Of a stretch of 64,000 bases of DNA, positions 46,134-58,671 are shown piece by piece. The stretch is from the NCBI GenBank assembly GCA_965153355.1, contig OZ231127.1, positions 53,816,001 to 53,880,000 on the forward strand. Direction: 5' to 3'. The notes under the pieces were generated by a model, which worked only from the letters and a program-made list of their open reading frames with translations, had not been told where the DNA came from and did no database searches. Origin of the DNA: Flaccisagitta enflata (taxonomy: Eukaryota > Chaetognatha > Sagittoidea > Aphragmophora). Every line of letters begins with the position of its first letter. Position 1 is the first letter of the stretch. Made by a program: the position numbers and the translations under genes.

Positions 46134-46899
46134 CTTACACCGTCTTTAGATCGAAATGTCGCGAAAAGAAGATATATTACTCCTTAAATATTCAAGACTA
46201 CTACTTGATTCTTATTTTCTGTGGTAGATAACTTAATTAAGTTTTGTTACAAAAAAGAATTAAAGCCCCAGTGTTGATATATTTGCTCTAAATTTCATGA
46301 CAAAGATTAATCGATTTCAGCCAGAAATGGCTTTTTTTCATGGAAAAAATGAGGTTAGATAGCAGCAGTGCTTCTTTTTTTCAACAAGAGTGGTCCTACA
46401 GTGTTGGTTATGAGGAATAAATGAAGTTTTGTTTGAAATACTAAAGATTTGACTCATGTGATGCAGTAATGATTGATTTTGACTTTAAAACACCACAAAA
46501 CCTCCAAGATTTGGGAAAATTTTTGAAAATTGTCTGCAAATCGTTCAAAATTCAAAATCAGTGAGAATATTTTTTCCTTACAACATAATCTACATTAAAT
46601 TCTCTTGAATTTTCTAAACCAAGCCAACAATTCTTAGTTTGTGTAGAAATGACAACTATGAAATAAAGTAAAAAAGAAAAAATTATTGAGGAAAAGAATC
46701 CTTCGATGTGGGCTTGTGCAATATATTCCATTGTGGTAGGAGGCTTGAATTGGTATTGGCCGTGTATCCGGCGTTGTTGCTTGTAACAAAACTTAATCAA
46801 ATTATCTATCAGGGAAAAAAAGAAAAAACTAATTACTATGAATACTTTTGGAGTAAGATAACTTCTTTTCGCGACATTTCGATCTAAAGACGGTGTAAG
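46134..46899. mobile_element. Long-TIR DNA transposon (right-arm copy)
   Basis: Mirror of 38531-39292, with CTTACACCGTCTTTAGATCG and its inverse complement at the ends. At about 46755-46778 it reads GGCCGTGTATCCGGCGTTGT, an F1-tail-like word, where the left arm has an unrelated AT-rich stretch. Confidence 0.8.
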
Positions 46900-47274
46900 T
46901 CTCGCCCGGAAATTTGGCCCGAAACGGATTCAAACGCTTGGTTCTTTATAGGAAACGTAATTTGTTAGACCACCTTAATTCCGCCAATGCGGGAGTTAAC
47001 TCAACCGAAAATTACGACGTAACTACATGCGGAACATGCGGAAAGAACAATAACAACCAATGATACTCGGTCAAGATGACGAAAGCTCGGATCAAATCGG
47101 CCTTTTCAACTTATTTTACGATTTGATTTGAACAAATTTGAAAAAAAGTGCGAAAGATCGACACTCGTGAAAACGAGCGACGGACAATTAAACAGGTGTA
47201 AATGCGGCAGCGATGAAGAGGGATTAGCGACAAAAGAAATGAGAAAAGAAAACAAAATACAATTGATATCAGAA

Positions 47275-47481
47275 CAAGGCCGGATACACGGCTACCCAAG
47301 TCGCGTGCGGGTGGGCAGGGGCAGCGATAAATTAAACCTGCTAGGCAGTTGGGCAGGAGCTGTAACCTCGAAACCGCCTATAAACGCCAAAGAAGCAAAG
47401 TGTTACCGACCGACCGACGTACGGACGGACCCACAGACAGAGCGAGTTGTATATAATTGTAGAGAGTCGCGTGCACGCGAC
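47275..47481 (-). mobile_element. F1 element (right-arm copy)
   Basis: Mirror of 37949-38158. The F1 head is kept, but the T-run next to it (CAAAAAAG against TTTTTTTAAG) and the CTCTACAATTATATACAAC spacer differ slightly. Confidence 0.9.
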
Positions 47482-48055
47482 AAAAAAGCGATCTCAAAGG
47501 AATAGAGAAAAGACAATGCAAAAGACAAGGGATAGAAGAATAAGATGATCCCTAAAAGAGGAGAAGCAAAGACAAAAGATGAAAAATAAGAAATATATAA
47601 GAAAGAAAGAATAGACATAACAAAAGACAGAAGACAATGAGACAAGAAGAAACCTGAATAAAATACAAAGCAAAAGACAAAAGATAGAAGAAGTAGGAGA
47701 AAGTTAAAGGAGGAGAAGAAAAGAAAACAAATCGAGTTTTTCTTTCAGCCTAAGAAATGGGAATCATAAACATAAAATGATTCGGTCTACAGATCATAAG
47801 GAAAGCGCCTCGTAAACATCCTTCGCCTCTCGCCTCGGCCGCCTGTACCGTTGCTATTGCCGTCATCCCAACCACGTACCGATTCTTTGATAAATCTGAG
47901 AAATTCATGAATAGGATGGATTCTAGCCTTGAAAATGTATTTCAAAGGGAAAACGTGACTATGAGGTTTTAATTTCATTATAAATTGATTCACTTCCCTT
48001 TCATTCTCGAAGAGGATTTCTTTCCTCATATACACACGCTCAGACACAAACAATG

Positions 48056-48060
48056 CACAC

Positions 48061-48125
<65 letters not shown>
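48056..48125 (+). repeat. (CA)n microsatellite
   Basis: About 70 bp with one CAGACA break, against ~200 bp in the left arm. Confidence 0.97.
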
Positions 48126-48128
<3 letters not shown>

Positions 48129-48406
48129 GCGTTCAGATGAGTGATATATCATTTGATCCGTTGAGAAAGGGCATCGATGAAAAGCGCCTCTCGACTCAGT
48201 TCGAAACTGAATGAATGCAGTAAATCTAAAAACATCACAAAACTTTCAATTACCCCTAAAGGCCTCAGGTTCCTTCATCAAACAAATCCCTGAGAAGTTG
48301 ATGAGAAAGAAGAAAAGAAGAAGGAAAGAGTATGCGAAAAAAAAAGGAAAAAAAAGTTGCTAAAAAAGAAAAAAGGAAAGGGTGGAAGAAGACAGAAAAG
48401 AAAAGA

Positions 48407-48677
48407 ATAGCCGCAAAAGCATTAGATGGTCAGCGATTGCCGTGCCCTACTGAAAGTGAGCTGTGGAGATTCGGAGCTCAAGGCCGGGATCTGAACTCCA
48501 GGCTAGGATTTGAGCCTTGAGGCCAGGATTGAGGCTGGAGATTTGGGCCTCAGACTGATTAGCCTCGAGACTGTAATTTGAGAACTGAGACTGGGTTTTG
48601 AGGAGGCATTAGAGAAGGAAAATCCCGTATGTGACGAAAGCATGGGTCATCGACCCCTTCGTGGCCGCTGCCCAAAA
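48407..48677 (-). mobile_element. F4 element (right-arm copy)
   Basis: Mirror of 36600-36888. The minisatellite is more irregular here (GGCTAGGATTTGAGCCTTGA, GGCCAGGATTGAGGCTGG) and about 15-20 bp shorter. Confidence 0.78.
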
Positions 48678-48975
48678 GGAGAAAAAGAAGAAAAAAGAAG
48701 AAAAAATAAGGAGAAAGAAGAAGGAGAAGAAGAAGAGGAAGAAGAAAAGGCAAAGAACAAGTGGAAGAAGGAGAAGGAGAGGAAGAAGAAAAACACAGCC
48801 AGTTATAGAGATGCTTTGACAGAGGAAGAAGAAGAAAAAGAAGAGGAAGGAGAAGAAGAAGTAAAAAGAAGAAGAGGAAGAAGAAGAAGAGAATAAGTAG
48901 AAGTAGAAGGAGAAGAAGAAGAAGAAGAAGAAGGAGAAGAAGAGGAAGAAGAAGAAAAAGAAGAAAAAGCGCAAT
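48678..48975 (+). repeat. Imperfect (GAA)n tract with an embedded F3-head fragment
   Basis: GAAGAA words, interrupted at about 48789-48822 by AACACAGCCAGTTATAGAGA TGCTTTGACAG. Its inverse complement resembles the F3 head box GCATCTCTATAACTAGCTCT. The left arm has pure TTC words at this place. Confidence 0.85.
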
Positions 48976-49068
48976 AAAGTAGGTTAACGTATCCTAAGTA
49001 GGTGCAGGATATCGACTCCTGGATTTCTGCAAAGAATTTCGCGACTAAAGTTTGCAAACAAGGACCGA

Positions 49069-49130
49069 GGAGAGAGAGAGAGAGATATAGAGAGAGAGAG
49101 AAAGAGAGACAGAAAGAAACAAAGAGATGA
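49069..49130 (+). repeat. Interrupted (GA)n
   Basis: GA runs with ATATAG, AAAG and CAGAAAG interruptions; the left partner is purer and longer. Confidence 0.92.
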
Positions 49131-49350
49131 AATATTTTGAAAGATTAGAACGACAGCTACTGAATGTGGGCACAAATACCATCGATTGCCATGCTGAGTG
49201 GAATAAGCCAACGTAAGACATTGAACAACAGTAAAATAACGACATGGTTAGTGAATTGTTAAATCCCAGAATAAGACGACAAAAACAGTCAGGTTCTATT
49301 ACAGCGCCGAGTGTTACTTAGAGTTTGCTGAAACATTGGATTTAAAATCT

Positions 49351-49352
49351 TC

Positions 49353-49408
<56 letters not shown>
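49351..49408 (+). repeat. (ACTT)n microsatellite
   Basis: About 56 bp of CTTA, mirror of 35802-35888. Confidence 0.96.
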
Positions 49409-49797
49409 ACAGGTGTTCAAAAAAAAATTGTGTCTGTAGTAGGCTAGAAAATGTGCCGTTTTTTAGGTGTCTAGGTCTTTGTTCCCTGAATCACAAATTT
49501 AAAAAGATTTTTACTGATGGCTTGAGTTTAAGTGGTCCTTTGCAAAGCTTAAAGAGGAGATTTTAATAGGGAAACAGTGTTTTTCCGCTGTTTTTTGCTG
49601 AAAGTGCAATTTCGGGAAGTTTTCTACCTTGATTTTCTTTGCAATGGTGCATCATAAAATCAAAATTTTTTTACAAAACTGTTAGTTATGTCATCCTCTA
49701 TCTTTTTTTATTTCATGACTTTTTCTCGGGACCTAACAAAAAAGCCAATCTGCATGGCTTGTTTCCAGTTTTTATTCAGACACCGTGCCCCACTACC
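49407..49797. mobile_element. MITE-like element in (ACTT)n (right-arm copy)
   Basis: Starts TAACAGGTGTTC; the other end (ATTCAGACACCGTGCCCCAC) is decayed compared with the left arm, and AACAAAAAAGCCAATCTGCA replaces a matching stretch there. Confidence 0.55.
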
Positions 49798-49965
49798 ATA
49801 CTTACTTGCTTACTTGCCTACTTACTTAATCCTTGCCAGGAAAATGAGCTGATGAGTCACATCTTAGCCTATCAGACTGAAATCCTTGTTTCTCTGCCAT
49901 GGGTGGCAAGAAATGCTTACAGGTGATATTTCGACCTTGCCTAGATATCAAATCAAATTCTTTAT

Positions 49966-50262
49966 CTCTATAAGAGGGTCTGTCCGTCCGTCAATCCCGT
50001 CCGTCCGTCGGTCCGTCCGTCGGTCCGTCCGTCCGTATGTCCGTCCGTTACGCAAGTGCAAAAACCGCGTTTCCAGACTGTCTTTAGCAACGGTGAGATC
50101 CTATACTGAAACAAATGATCAACCAACATGATTTGAGAGCCTCCTTTACTACTGAGTCGTTTCACCCGTCTGTTCGTCCATCTGTCACTCCATATACGTC
50201 ACATGATCAATACACGCAGAGACACAGTCCGGACGCATCTTTGCCCGGTCGGGCTTGTTTTC
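49966..50262 (+). mobile_element. F2 element (right-arm copy) with altered head
   Basis: Mirror of 34908-35249. The head hairpin is replaced by GCCTAGATATCAAATCAAAT, TCTTTATCTCTATAAG; the microsatellite is a simpler (GTCC)n. The tail GGACGCATCTTTGCCCGGTC, GGGCTTGTTT is intact. Confidence 0.88.
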
Positions 50263-50437
50263 ATTTGGTTGTAAGCTGGCCCCGATCAGCGTAATTTGCT
50301 ATTTTCCGAGATAGCGGGAAAAGGGTACGTGAGAAATAGAAATGCCTGACGTGGGGCCCCATGGTGGGATAGCTGTTGATACAGATTGTTGTAATATAAT
50401 AATGGCAGGATGGCTCGTATCTAATGTTGAGAACCAT

Positions 50438-50643
50438 TAACCAACAAGGCCATACCGTGACACAAGTCGCGTGCGGGTGGGCAGGGGCAGTGAAGAAAAA
50501 GACCAACCAAGCTGTTGGGCAGGAGCAGTAACTCCAAAACCACCCATAAGCTTGAAAATGGCTAAGTGCGACCGACAGACCGACCGACCGACAGACAGAC
50601 AGATGGACAGAGCGGGTTGTAGAGTTGCGTGCACGCGACTAAA
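50438..50643 (-). mobile_element. F1 element (right-arm copy)
   Basis: Mirror of 34529-34732, nearly identical. Confidence 0.9.
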
Positions 50644-50869
50644 AATCTTACGGAAAGAATTTGATAAACGCTCAAAGGTAGGAAAAAAACTCTAGTATCT
50701 GTCACATACAAACATTATTTTTACAGGCGTGCATTTTATGGAGAAACCAGTAACGCCGTTACTCGGAAGGACATATGGTGTTTTAGGTGTTATAGGTGTT
50801 TATGGGGTGGTTGGTTGGTCGCTGGTCTGCATCGAGGGTGGGTTTGGTCCACGGTGTGTCGGGGGGTCT

Positions 50870-51000
50870 CGGAAGAAGAAGAAGATAAAAAAAGGAAAAA
50901 AAAGAACAAAGAAAAAAAAATAAGAAAAAAAAGGGAAAAAAAGAAAAAAAAGGAAAAAAAAGAAAAAAAAAGAAAAAAAAAGAAAAAAAAATAAGAAAAA
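50870..51000 (+). repeat. A-rich AAAAAAAAGAAA tract
   Basis: Mirror of 34175-34292; run lengths differ. Confidence 0.9.
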
Positions 51001-51060
51001 GCATAATGTACAGCAATCCCGTTTCCAGTTACGCACACAACGACATGATGCCTGACACAA

Positions 51061-51157
51061 GTTCATTCATTCATTCATTCATTCACTCATTCATTCATTC
51101 ATTCATTCATTCATTCATTCATTCATTCATTCATTCATTCATTCATTCATTCATTCA
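51061..51157 (+). repeat. (ATTC)n microsatellite
   Basis: Mirror of 33981-34075 with almost unchanged length, unlike the CT/GA repeats. Confidence 0.97.
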
Positions 51158-51194
51158 GAAGAAAAAGACGATGAAGAAATGTCAAAAAGAAGAA

Positions 51195-51838
51195 GAACAA
51201 GGCCGGGTACCGAAGTCGCGTGTGGGTCGGCAGGGGCAGTGATAAAGAGGTCGCCCAAGGGCAATATGTGGTCAGCGATACCCGTTGCCCTGCTTTGTAT
51301 AGTTGTAAATCGGAATGAGAGGCAGGGCAGTGGCCCCGAAGGGGACAAAGTCCTCTATAACACAGGGGACTTTCATTCATTCATCGGTTTGTTCATTTGT
51401 TCGTCCGTCCGCCACCCCCAGTCCCTCTCAGGCCTGAAATCTGCCCTCTCAGGCATTAAAATTTAAATCTACCCTCTCAGGCCTGAAATCTGCCCGCTCA
51501 GGCCTTGAATCTGAGAGAGTAGATTTCAGGCCTGAAACGGCAAAATTTCTGGCCTGAGAGGGCAGAATCAAGGCCTGAGAGGGCAGATTTTAGGCCTGAG
51601 AGGGCCGATTTCAGACCTGAGAGGGACTGGGGGGGGACAAACAAACGAACGAACGGACAAACGAACGAACGAAAGTCCCATGTGTTCTACAGGACTTTGT
51701 CCCCTTTGGGTCCGCTGCCCAAAAAGACTAACCAAGCATTTGGGCAGGAGCGGTAATGCAAAAAACGCCGAAAATAGCAAAGTGTTACAGACCGGCCAAC
51801 GGACATAGCGGGTTGAAGAGTCGCGTGCACGCGACTAA
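51195..51838 (-). mobile_element. F1 element split by nested F4-class element (right-arm copy)
   Basis: Mirror of 33304-33942: F1 tail 51195-51249, nested element about 51250-51725, F1 head part to 51836. Confidence 0.8.
51325..51720. repeat. 396-bp hairpin of the nested F4-class element (right arm)
   Basis: Mirror of 33417-33812 at exactly the same length, despite its long inverted repeat. Confidence 0.85.
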
Positions 51839-51896
51839 AAATAACAAAAATAAGGAGTAATGGAGATTCATGTGCAAATTCGCATTTGCTCTTATG

Positions 51897-51899
<3 letters not shown>

Positions 51900-51995
<96 letters not shown>

Positions 51996-52000
51996 CCTTT
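51900..52000 (+). repeat. (CT)n, expanded in this arm
   Basis: About 95 bp with a GTCTCT break, against ~30 bp of GA in the left arm, again touching the CCCTTTGGGGGCCGCTACCC head remnant of an F4 element. Confidence 0.96.
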
Positions 52001-52155
52001 GGGGGCCGCTACCCAAAAAGCGCTCATGTTGGCCTGTGCTTTTTTAAGACTGGCAATGGTGGCAATACGGCAAGTCACAATTAATGGTCACGTTTTGGTT
52101 GATATCTTGATTGATCTTAATATGGCAAATATCGCCACCTACACTTAGTCAAAGC

Positions 52156-52158
<3 letters not shown>

Positions 52159-52210
<52 letters not shown>
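52159..52210 (+). repeat. (GA)n microsatellite
   Basis: About 52 bp; left partner ~96 bp. Confidence 0.96.
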
Positions 52211-52212
<2 letters not shown>

Positions 52213-52489
52213 ACCTTCATTCCTTACTAGCATTCCTACCTTCCATCCAGTGCTCTCTTCCTTCCTAGCTTCTGTTCCTTCCCTCCATTCCCTCCCTCCT
52301 TCCATTCCTACCTCCCTGCCATTCCTGCCCTATTTCATAAAACCAGAAATTAGGCTTTCCAGACCCTGCATCAGTCTAAGTCCCCCTTGGCTCAAATCAC
52401 GCCTCTCTGTCCTCACATAGGGCATCTCAGACCCCAAATAAGGCCCCTTGGACTTTAAAGCCTGTCTTCAAGACCCTATATCTGTCCAG

Positions 52490-52612
52490 TTTGGAATCAT
52501 AGGTCATCGCTACCCTTATCATCTCATCGCCATATACACCTAGTCACTTACTTAAGGCATCGGGTACAGCTGACCATGTAACGCTTTTGCGACTAGCGCT
52601 TTTGCGACTACT
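52490..52612 (+). mobile_element. F4-type tail (right-arm copy)
   Basis: Mirror of 32535-32665 with ACGCTTTTGCGACTAGCGCT and TTTGCGACTA, a 15-bp tandem duplication (52581-52610) that the left arm lacks. Confidence 0.6.
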
Positions 52613-52614
52613 AT

Positions 52615-53520
52615 TGTATTACAAAGGAAAAGGGTCGGTAAACAGGTAGTGAGACAAGATAAGGGTTTCTAATGAGTCGGAAGAGCCTAGCTGAAAATAT
52701 AGGATACTCGGAGGGAAAGAAAAAATGCACGCCAGCAAATATATACAAAAAGAATCTAAAACGCTTGTTTTTCTACATTTCGACTGGAACATTACGAACC
52801 AACCAACGGAAGGACAAAGAGTTGCGTGTCCGCTACTAAATTAATGTTCTTTTTTTTTTTTGAATAAGTACTTATTGGCCACCAAAAGGACCGACATACC
52901 TAGGGACCAACGCGACGAAGAGACGGACCAATGGACGTATATGCCGAGTGGAAGGTGGTGGTTATGGGTGGATAGAGTTGAGATAGGCCTAGGAGCTTTT
53001 TAGGTGGTCATTTAGGGCCAGTGTGCGTATGGGCACACCATCTCATAAGGTCGTTATCACGTGACTGACAAGAAAATGGGTTTGGCTGGGTTTGGCTGGT
53101 TTGCCCCAAACAATAATTTGGGTCGTTTGATGATGGATTGTGATCCTTGAAAAAGACAACTTTTTAGTTTCAATGTGTGTGAACGAAATCGAGGTCGTCA
53201 ATCTAGAAAGACTCAAGAGCAAGGCAAATGGGGGTGAAATGGCCGTGTTTTTACCACTTTGTTTGAAAAAAAAAAATGTATTCTTGAAGATTGATTGGTG
53301 GTTGTGCCCTATTTTTTGAGAACCTGCCCACAACGAATATGCAAACAGAAAGTCAGCTGCAAATTATAAGCTTGTTATTGCAATGCAGTTGATTTTTTCA
53401 GTTCATGCAAAGGTGGATATATATTGCTGCTAACTTGGCGTTACCAACATACGCCTCGTGGAGTCAAATCATCAAATGAGCGGTTCAACTTGGGCTTTTG
53501 TCCCTACTTCTTCCTCACTT
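52615..53520. other. No gene recognised
   Basis: Mirror of 31645-32520. Unique sequence. Confidence 0.5.
53078..53097 (+). repeat. 10-bp tandem duplication, right arm only
   Basis: GGGTTTGGCT twice; the left arm (32050-32072) has the word once. Confidence 0.9.
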
Positions 53521-53533
53521 ATTCTTTCATTTT

Positions 53534-53846
53534 TAGGTGCGTCCTCGCATCTCTGTAATAGGCTCTGTCCGTTGGTCGGTCGGTCGGTCGGTTGGTTGGT
53601 TGGTTGGGTAACGCATTCATTAAAAACATCGAATTCATGCATTTTTTAAACAGAAAAGTGGTCCTGATCCAGTGAAAGAAGCATACATATATTAATTCAT
53701 TCAAAAAAATCATTTATTCATTCATAAGTGACATTCATTCATAAAAAAGCATTCATTCATAAAAAAAACATTCATTCATAAAAACATTCATTCATAAAAA
53801 ACATTCATTCAAAGAGGACGCATCGTTGGCCTGCATGGCCTTGTTT
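53534..53846 (+). mobile_element. F3 element (right-arm copy)
   Basis: Mirror of 31307-31600. The tail reads GGACGCATCGTTGGCCTGCA, TGGCCTTGTTTTGG, so the GGCC/GGCC pairing is kept though the loop changed from TACTT to TGCAT. Confidence 0.85.
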
Positions 53847-54401
53847 TGGATCTGGCTAAGTGAAGTTCCCCAAAGTGGGTAAGTGAGGAAATAGAAGTGA
53901 GGAGACGCCATCTGTGAAAAAGGCCCGTCAGTCATATGTAAATAAATATCAACTGAAGTCCTTGATTTTAAAGAACTGACGAAACCTTAACCTTCTTTTG
54001 TCGCGATTCAATTGCTCCGAAAAGAAGAAAAAGGTCCGGACAACTGGAGGTAAACTATATTTCTAAGCAAAAAGTAGTTGGAGAAAGAAATGTCAAAATT
54101 TGTCATAAAAAGGGGTTGAGCACTTATGAATGACGACCCTCGTGTCGACAGCAACGCCCTGTCCGTCTTGTCCGTGTGCAGTCTGGTGGTAAAAAACAAG
54201 TTCACCCGACTTTTATCATGTTTCATTTCAATTTGAAATTGTCTGGAATCGGTTTAGTCGGTTAAGATTCATATACGGTTCCAGTTGATCAACCGTGAAT
54301 TAATACCGACCAATACACTTTACTGGTGCTGGTTCTACCGATGATTACGTTCGAAGTAAAATGTCTTTAAAAAAATTCCTTTCAAAATTTCTAAGTGGCC
54401 A

Positions 54402-54475
54402 TTTTTATGTGCGTCCTTGCACATCTACAAGAGGTCATGTATGTCCGTTGTTTGGTTGGTCCGTCACGCTAACGT
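54402..54475 (+). mobile_element. F3-like head (right-arm copy)
   Basis: Mirror of 30640-30716, identical over the head and GTCCGTTG tract. Confidence 0.65.
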
Positions 54476-54752
54476 TAAAACCGCTCAAAACCGCGTCTTT
54501 CTTGTTGTCTGCGCTCACTCGACTTCACTAGCCTCTTAACTTCATTTGCATTCAGTCATTCCTTCATTAATCAATTCATTCATTGATTCGTTTAAATGCG
54601 TTCATCCATAACGTTCATGTATTCAAAACTTTCATTCATACATTCTTAATCAGCGTGGCGCACAAAATGGCCATCACTTGGTCTTGTTTGATAATCAGTT
54701 AAACTTAAAGACGATTTACTCGGTCACAAATGCCGATCCCCCGCCCCATGAA

Positions 54753-54961
54753 AAAAACAAGGCCGGATACACGGCTACCCCAGTCGCGTGCGGGTGGGCA
54801 GGGGCCATATTTGAGGTCACTTGATCTTTTGGGCAGGAGCAGTGAGGCCAAAAACCGCAAAAAAAAAAGTAAAGTGTGACGGACGGACGGACGGACGGAC
54901 GGACCGACGGACGGACGGACGGACCGACAAAGCGGGGTGTAGAGTCGCGTAGCACGCGACT
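54753..54961 (-). mobile_element. F1 element (right-arm copy)
   Basis: Mirror of 30156-30364, essentially identical, including microsatellite length. Confidence 0.93.
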
Positions 54962-55195
54962 AAAAACAAGATACGAAAAAAATATGTATGAGCCCAGAGC
55001 CGACAAACCAGAACTGCGTCTGAGCAACAACGGCAATCGGTGACTCTCACAGTCTCACACACTCCGATCCTCGTTTCTCCTCAAAAGCACATAAAAGTGT
55101 CAAGTAGTTTGTGGAAATGCCGCCTTGAATGTTTCTCGAGTGCGCCTTAAATCACCGAAGGAGGGGACTTGGTGACGTCAACTACAATTTGAATT

Positions 55196-55555
55196 GAAAC
55201 AAGGTCGGATGACAGACCAATAAGTAGTGGTTTGCAGGTGGGCGGGGGCAGTGATTCGGATGGTAAGGCCGAAAGGGGAGTAATGTGAAGCTGAATGTAG
55301 CTGGTCAGGGGCTGTACTGCTCAGAAATTGTTATTTTGGGGAATGTCACTGAGGTTCTGAGGCCTGAAAAATGGTTGTTTTGATGTCAAAGTGGTCTGCT
55401 ATGAGGCATGTGTGAGGGTTATGATTTGAGGCCTGAGAGGGCTGTTGGAGTGACGAACCGACAAATGAACGGACGGACGAAAGAACGAACCAACTGTCGA
55501 AAAAAAGCTCCCCTATCTACAGGAATTCGTCCCCTCCAAGCCACAGCCCAAAAAA
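55196..55555 (-). mobile_element. Composite decayed element (right-arm copy)
   Basis: Mirror of 29563-29921. Confidence 0.65.
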
Positions 55556-55858
55556 ATGTTGTGCGCTGGTGCTGAAATTGTTTGCCCTCTTAGTTTCATA
55601 ATTTAAAATCGGGACTTGCTCTGAGCTTGGTAAAAGGCCTCCAAATTCAGACGCGAACTTTCTGGAAACCCTGTTTGATCGATTTGAAAGTTTTACTACA
55701 GACTCGTGTAAATTTACGATTTTTACGACTTTGAAAGAAGAATTGACGAGGAAAATTCATCACACATACTAAAAGGTTTGTTTATAGAAAACTGTTGATT
55801 TGCCCTTGTGTGTGGGACTATGACAGCTTAGGTATCGTGCTTGAGCTTGACCTGAAGA

Positions 55859-55863
<5 letters not shown>

Positions 55864-55918
<55 letters not shown>
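55864..55918 (+). repeat. (GA)n microsatellite
   Basis: About 54 bp against ~182 bp in the left arm. ACAGACACAGGCAGACAC-type hexamers follow to ~56010. Confidence 0.96.
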
Positions 55919-55919
<1 letters not shown>

Positions 55920-56019
55920 TAGGCAGACATGGGCAGTCACAGACAAACACAGACAGACACAGACTGACGCAGACAGACACAGGCAGACACAGACAGACAC
56001 GGACAGACACAGACCTCGA

Positions 56020-56900
56020 TTAAATTTACGGCTATTCACTCGCAACACAGCGCCCACGTGGCGTGTATGATGGTTTGATTTATATCATGAAGCTGTCTCG
56101 GGCCTGTCACGTCATAAAACTGTCCAAGGCGTCATGCGCACGTAATCAGCGGTAAATCATAACTGGTCAATTCTCAAATGTTTTCGCCGCCCATTATCAT
56201 CATTTCGTTGTCGTTGTGATCGTCACCGTTGTCATAATCATCGTTGTTGTTGGCAATAATTTCAGTTACGGCTCTATCAAAAAGCAAGATACTCTTTTGA
56301 TCGTTGATGTCGGGTCTTTGCTACCGTTTTTTCTTCCTTTTTTCCTTCGACTTTGTTTGAATTTTTGAGACCTTGATTCACGTTTGAATTTGCCGCTTTA
56401 AATCACGAAGATGAGTCCTTTCAAATAAATTCTTCCGATAACGTCCACCTTTGCACTTCCGAAATCGTTGATGTCCAATTGTCCATGGTTCAAATCCGTC
56501 CGTTCCCAAAATGATCATCTTGCATCGTCATCGAAGCGGTAGAGAGCAAACTATTCATTAAAGGGCCTCATTTTACAGCATTTAAGCAACGGAAAAGAAA
56601 TTCCGCCAGGGGAAAGCCAGTTTTGGCCAATTGCGGCACTCTGACATGCGTTGTGTAGATGTTAAGATAGCTAGGTGTTTTATCTGGACAATTCGAAGAT
56701 AAAGCTTAACTTAGCTCAGCCTTCACTCGTGTTATCCGAACGAAAACTCACCAAAAGTGGAAAGAAGGAAAAAATCGCGTGGAGAATTTTAGATATGCAT
56801 AAGAAGTTCAGAGATGAACCATCTCAAGAATTCTCTTTCTCTTGAGGACCGGAAGATGCTGAAAAAAGGCTTCTTATTGTCGGATGTGTGGAAAAAAGGC
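56020..56900. other. No gene recognised
   Basis: Mirror of 28050-28940. Unique sequence. Confidence 0.55.
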
Positions 56901-56907
56901 AGAAAAA

Positions 56908-56933
56908 TGAGAGAGAGAGAGAGAGAGAGAGAC

Positions 56934-56972
<39 letters not shown>
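56908..56972 (+). repeat. (GA)n(CAGA)n
   Basis: About 22 bp of GA then CAGA units; mirror of 27917-28047. Confidence 0.95.
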
Positions 56973-56975
<3 letters not shown>

Positions 56976-57425
56976 CAAAGAAAAAAACGAAGCAAAAAAG
57001 AAGGAAAGACTATAGGGTAGCCAGAAGGCAAACTCAACCAGACAAGACTGACAGACTTACAGACTGACAGACACTACAAAGAGGACAATGAAAGACCGAA
57101 AACCTATGCTGGAAATGCCGGTCAGGGATTCAGGGTAAAATCGTTTTCGCAAATTTGGCCTTTATAAGACACGCGTAGGTCCGAGAGTTCTTACGTCTGT
57201 CGGCTGCCTCTGGCTCCGTCGAACAAACACTTGTCTAGTCTATAGCCCGCCATGGCTGTTGGTTGGTCGGTCGGTCCGAAAAAAATGTTTGGTGTATACC
57301 AGCGGTCAGTGCTACAGCTTGAATACAGCTACTGTCCAAATGCTTGATTAGCCATTATCATGCGGCTTGGACAACCGTGTATCTTACCTTGCTTATGTCA
57401 AACACGGTATCATGGATGGATTTTT

Positions 57426-57760
57426 AGTAACAATACACGGGCCAAGACGGTGCGCCGGGCGTTATTTATTATTAGACCTATCCCTAGCTCTATCAGACCT
57501 ATCCCTAGCTCTATCAGACCTGTCCTGAGCTCTATCAGACCTATCTGACCTATCACCAGCTCTACCAGAACTATCCCTAGTTCTATCAGACCTATCCTGA
57601 GCTCTATCAGACCTATCCCGAATTCTATCAGCACCGAAAAATCATCATATCATATTTCTGAATCATTTCCAGTGATTTTTGCTTTCTTTAAAGATTTTCA
57701 ACTCGAGCGTGACCATCCGACTGACAGAGCTAGTTATAGAGATGCTATGGCGCACCTAAA
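57426..57760 (-). mobile_element. F3 element with 21-bp minisatellite (right-arm copy)
   Basis: Mirror of 27131-27465 with the same number of minisatellite units and a few substitutions, one of which puts a stop into the heptapeptide frame. Confidence 0.75.
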
Positions 57761-58148
57761 AAGATTTTACCCATCCACATGCGGCCACAGATTGACATGG
57801 GAAAAACCAAAATGCGGAAGAACTCCGAAAGAGAATTTAGCAATCCAGAGAAGATCTCAGTAGTCAGGGTCCAAAATGACAAGTGGCTCATCACACTCGA
57901 TTATTCTAGGAGCAAAAGTTTTTAGAAATCTTCCATAATAATACCAACTTGCAAATAACCGATCAGTGGACCTAGCTATCAAAACGTAATCAACAGCTTG
58001 AATCCTATGTGGCAGGGGCGTACAGGAGTAAGATTTTTTACCACTGCCACCCCTAATCTGTGTTCGACAAACTTATTGTCCCAACAGAAACTAACTAATG
58101 TTTTTTTTTTCAAACTGCTATAGTTTTACCAAAAACCACCCTTTCCCT

Positions 58149-58326
58149 TTTTAGGCAGCGGCTCCAAAGGGATCGATGACCTATGCTTTCAATTTGGGCC
58201 TTGAGGCTAGGATTTGAGTGGGGGGGGGGGGTGGACGTAGGAGGAAGAGAAAGAGAAGATTCCCCCTTGTGGAAGCATAGGCAGGGCTTGGGTATCGCTA
58301 ACCATCTAACACTTTTGCGACTATTA
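58149..58326 (+). mobile_element. F4 element (right-arm copy)
   Basis: Mirror of 26575-26748, nearly identical. Confidence 0.75.
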
Positions 58327-58671
58327 CTCTTTTTTCTTTCTTCTATTATTTCTTTTATTTTTCCTTCTCTTTTTCTTCACTTAATTCTTTTATCCTTTTT
58401 TCTCCTCCTATTTCTTAAAGAAATTAGTAACCCAACAAATTAAGTGTGCCAATAAAAGGTACTGCTACGGCAGTAGTGGCAGTACCTTCCTTTACGCTCC
58501 TGCTATATGGTATACATCCTATATACAAAAACTAGTAAATCAATATCTCATTCGAAACATGGCATCATTTCGATTCCAGGTTGTAGAGAGAGCTGGTTGC
58601 TGTCGTTGAGATATGCATGACTGAAATCGGTTTTCAGCTCGAGGGCATCATAACTGGAGGGTCTTCGTTCC

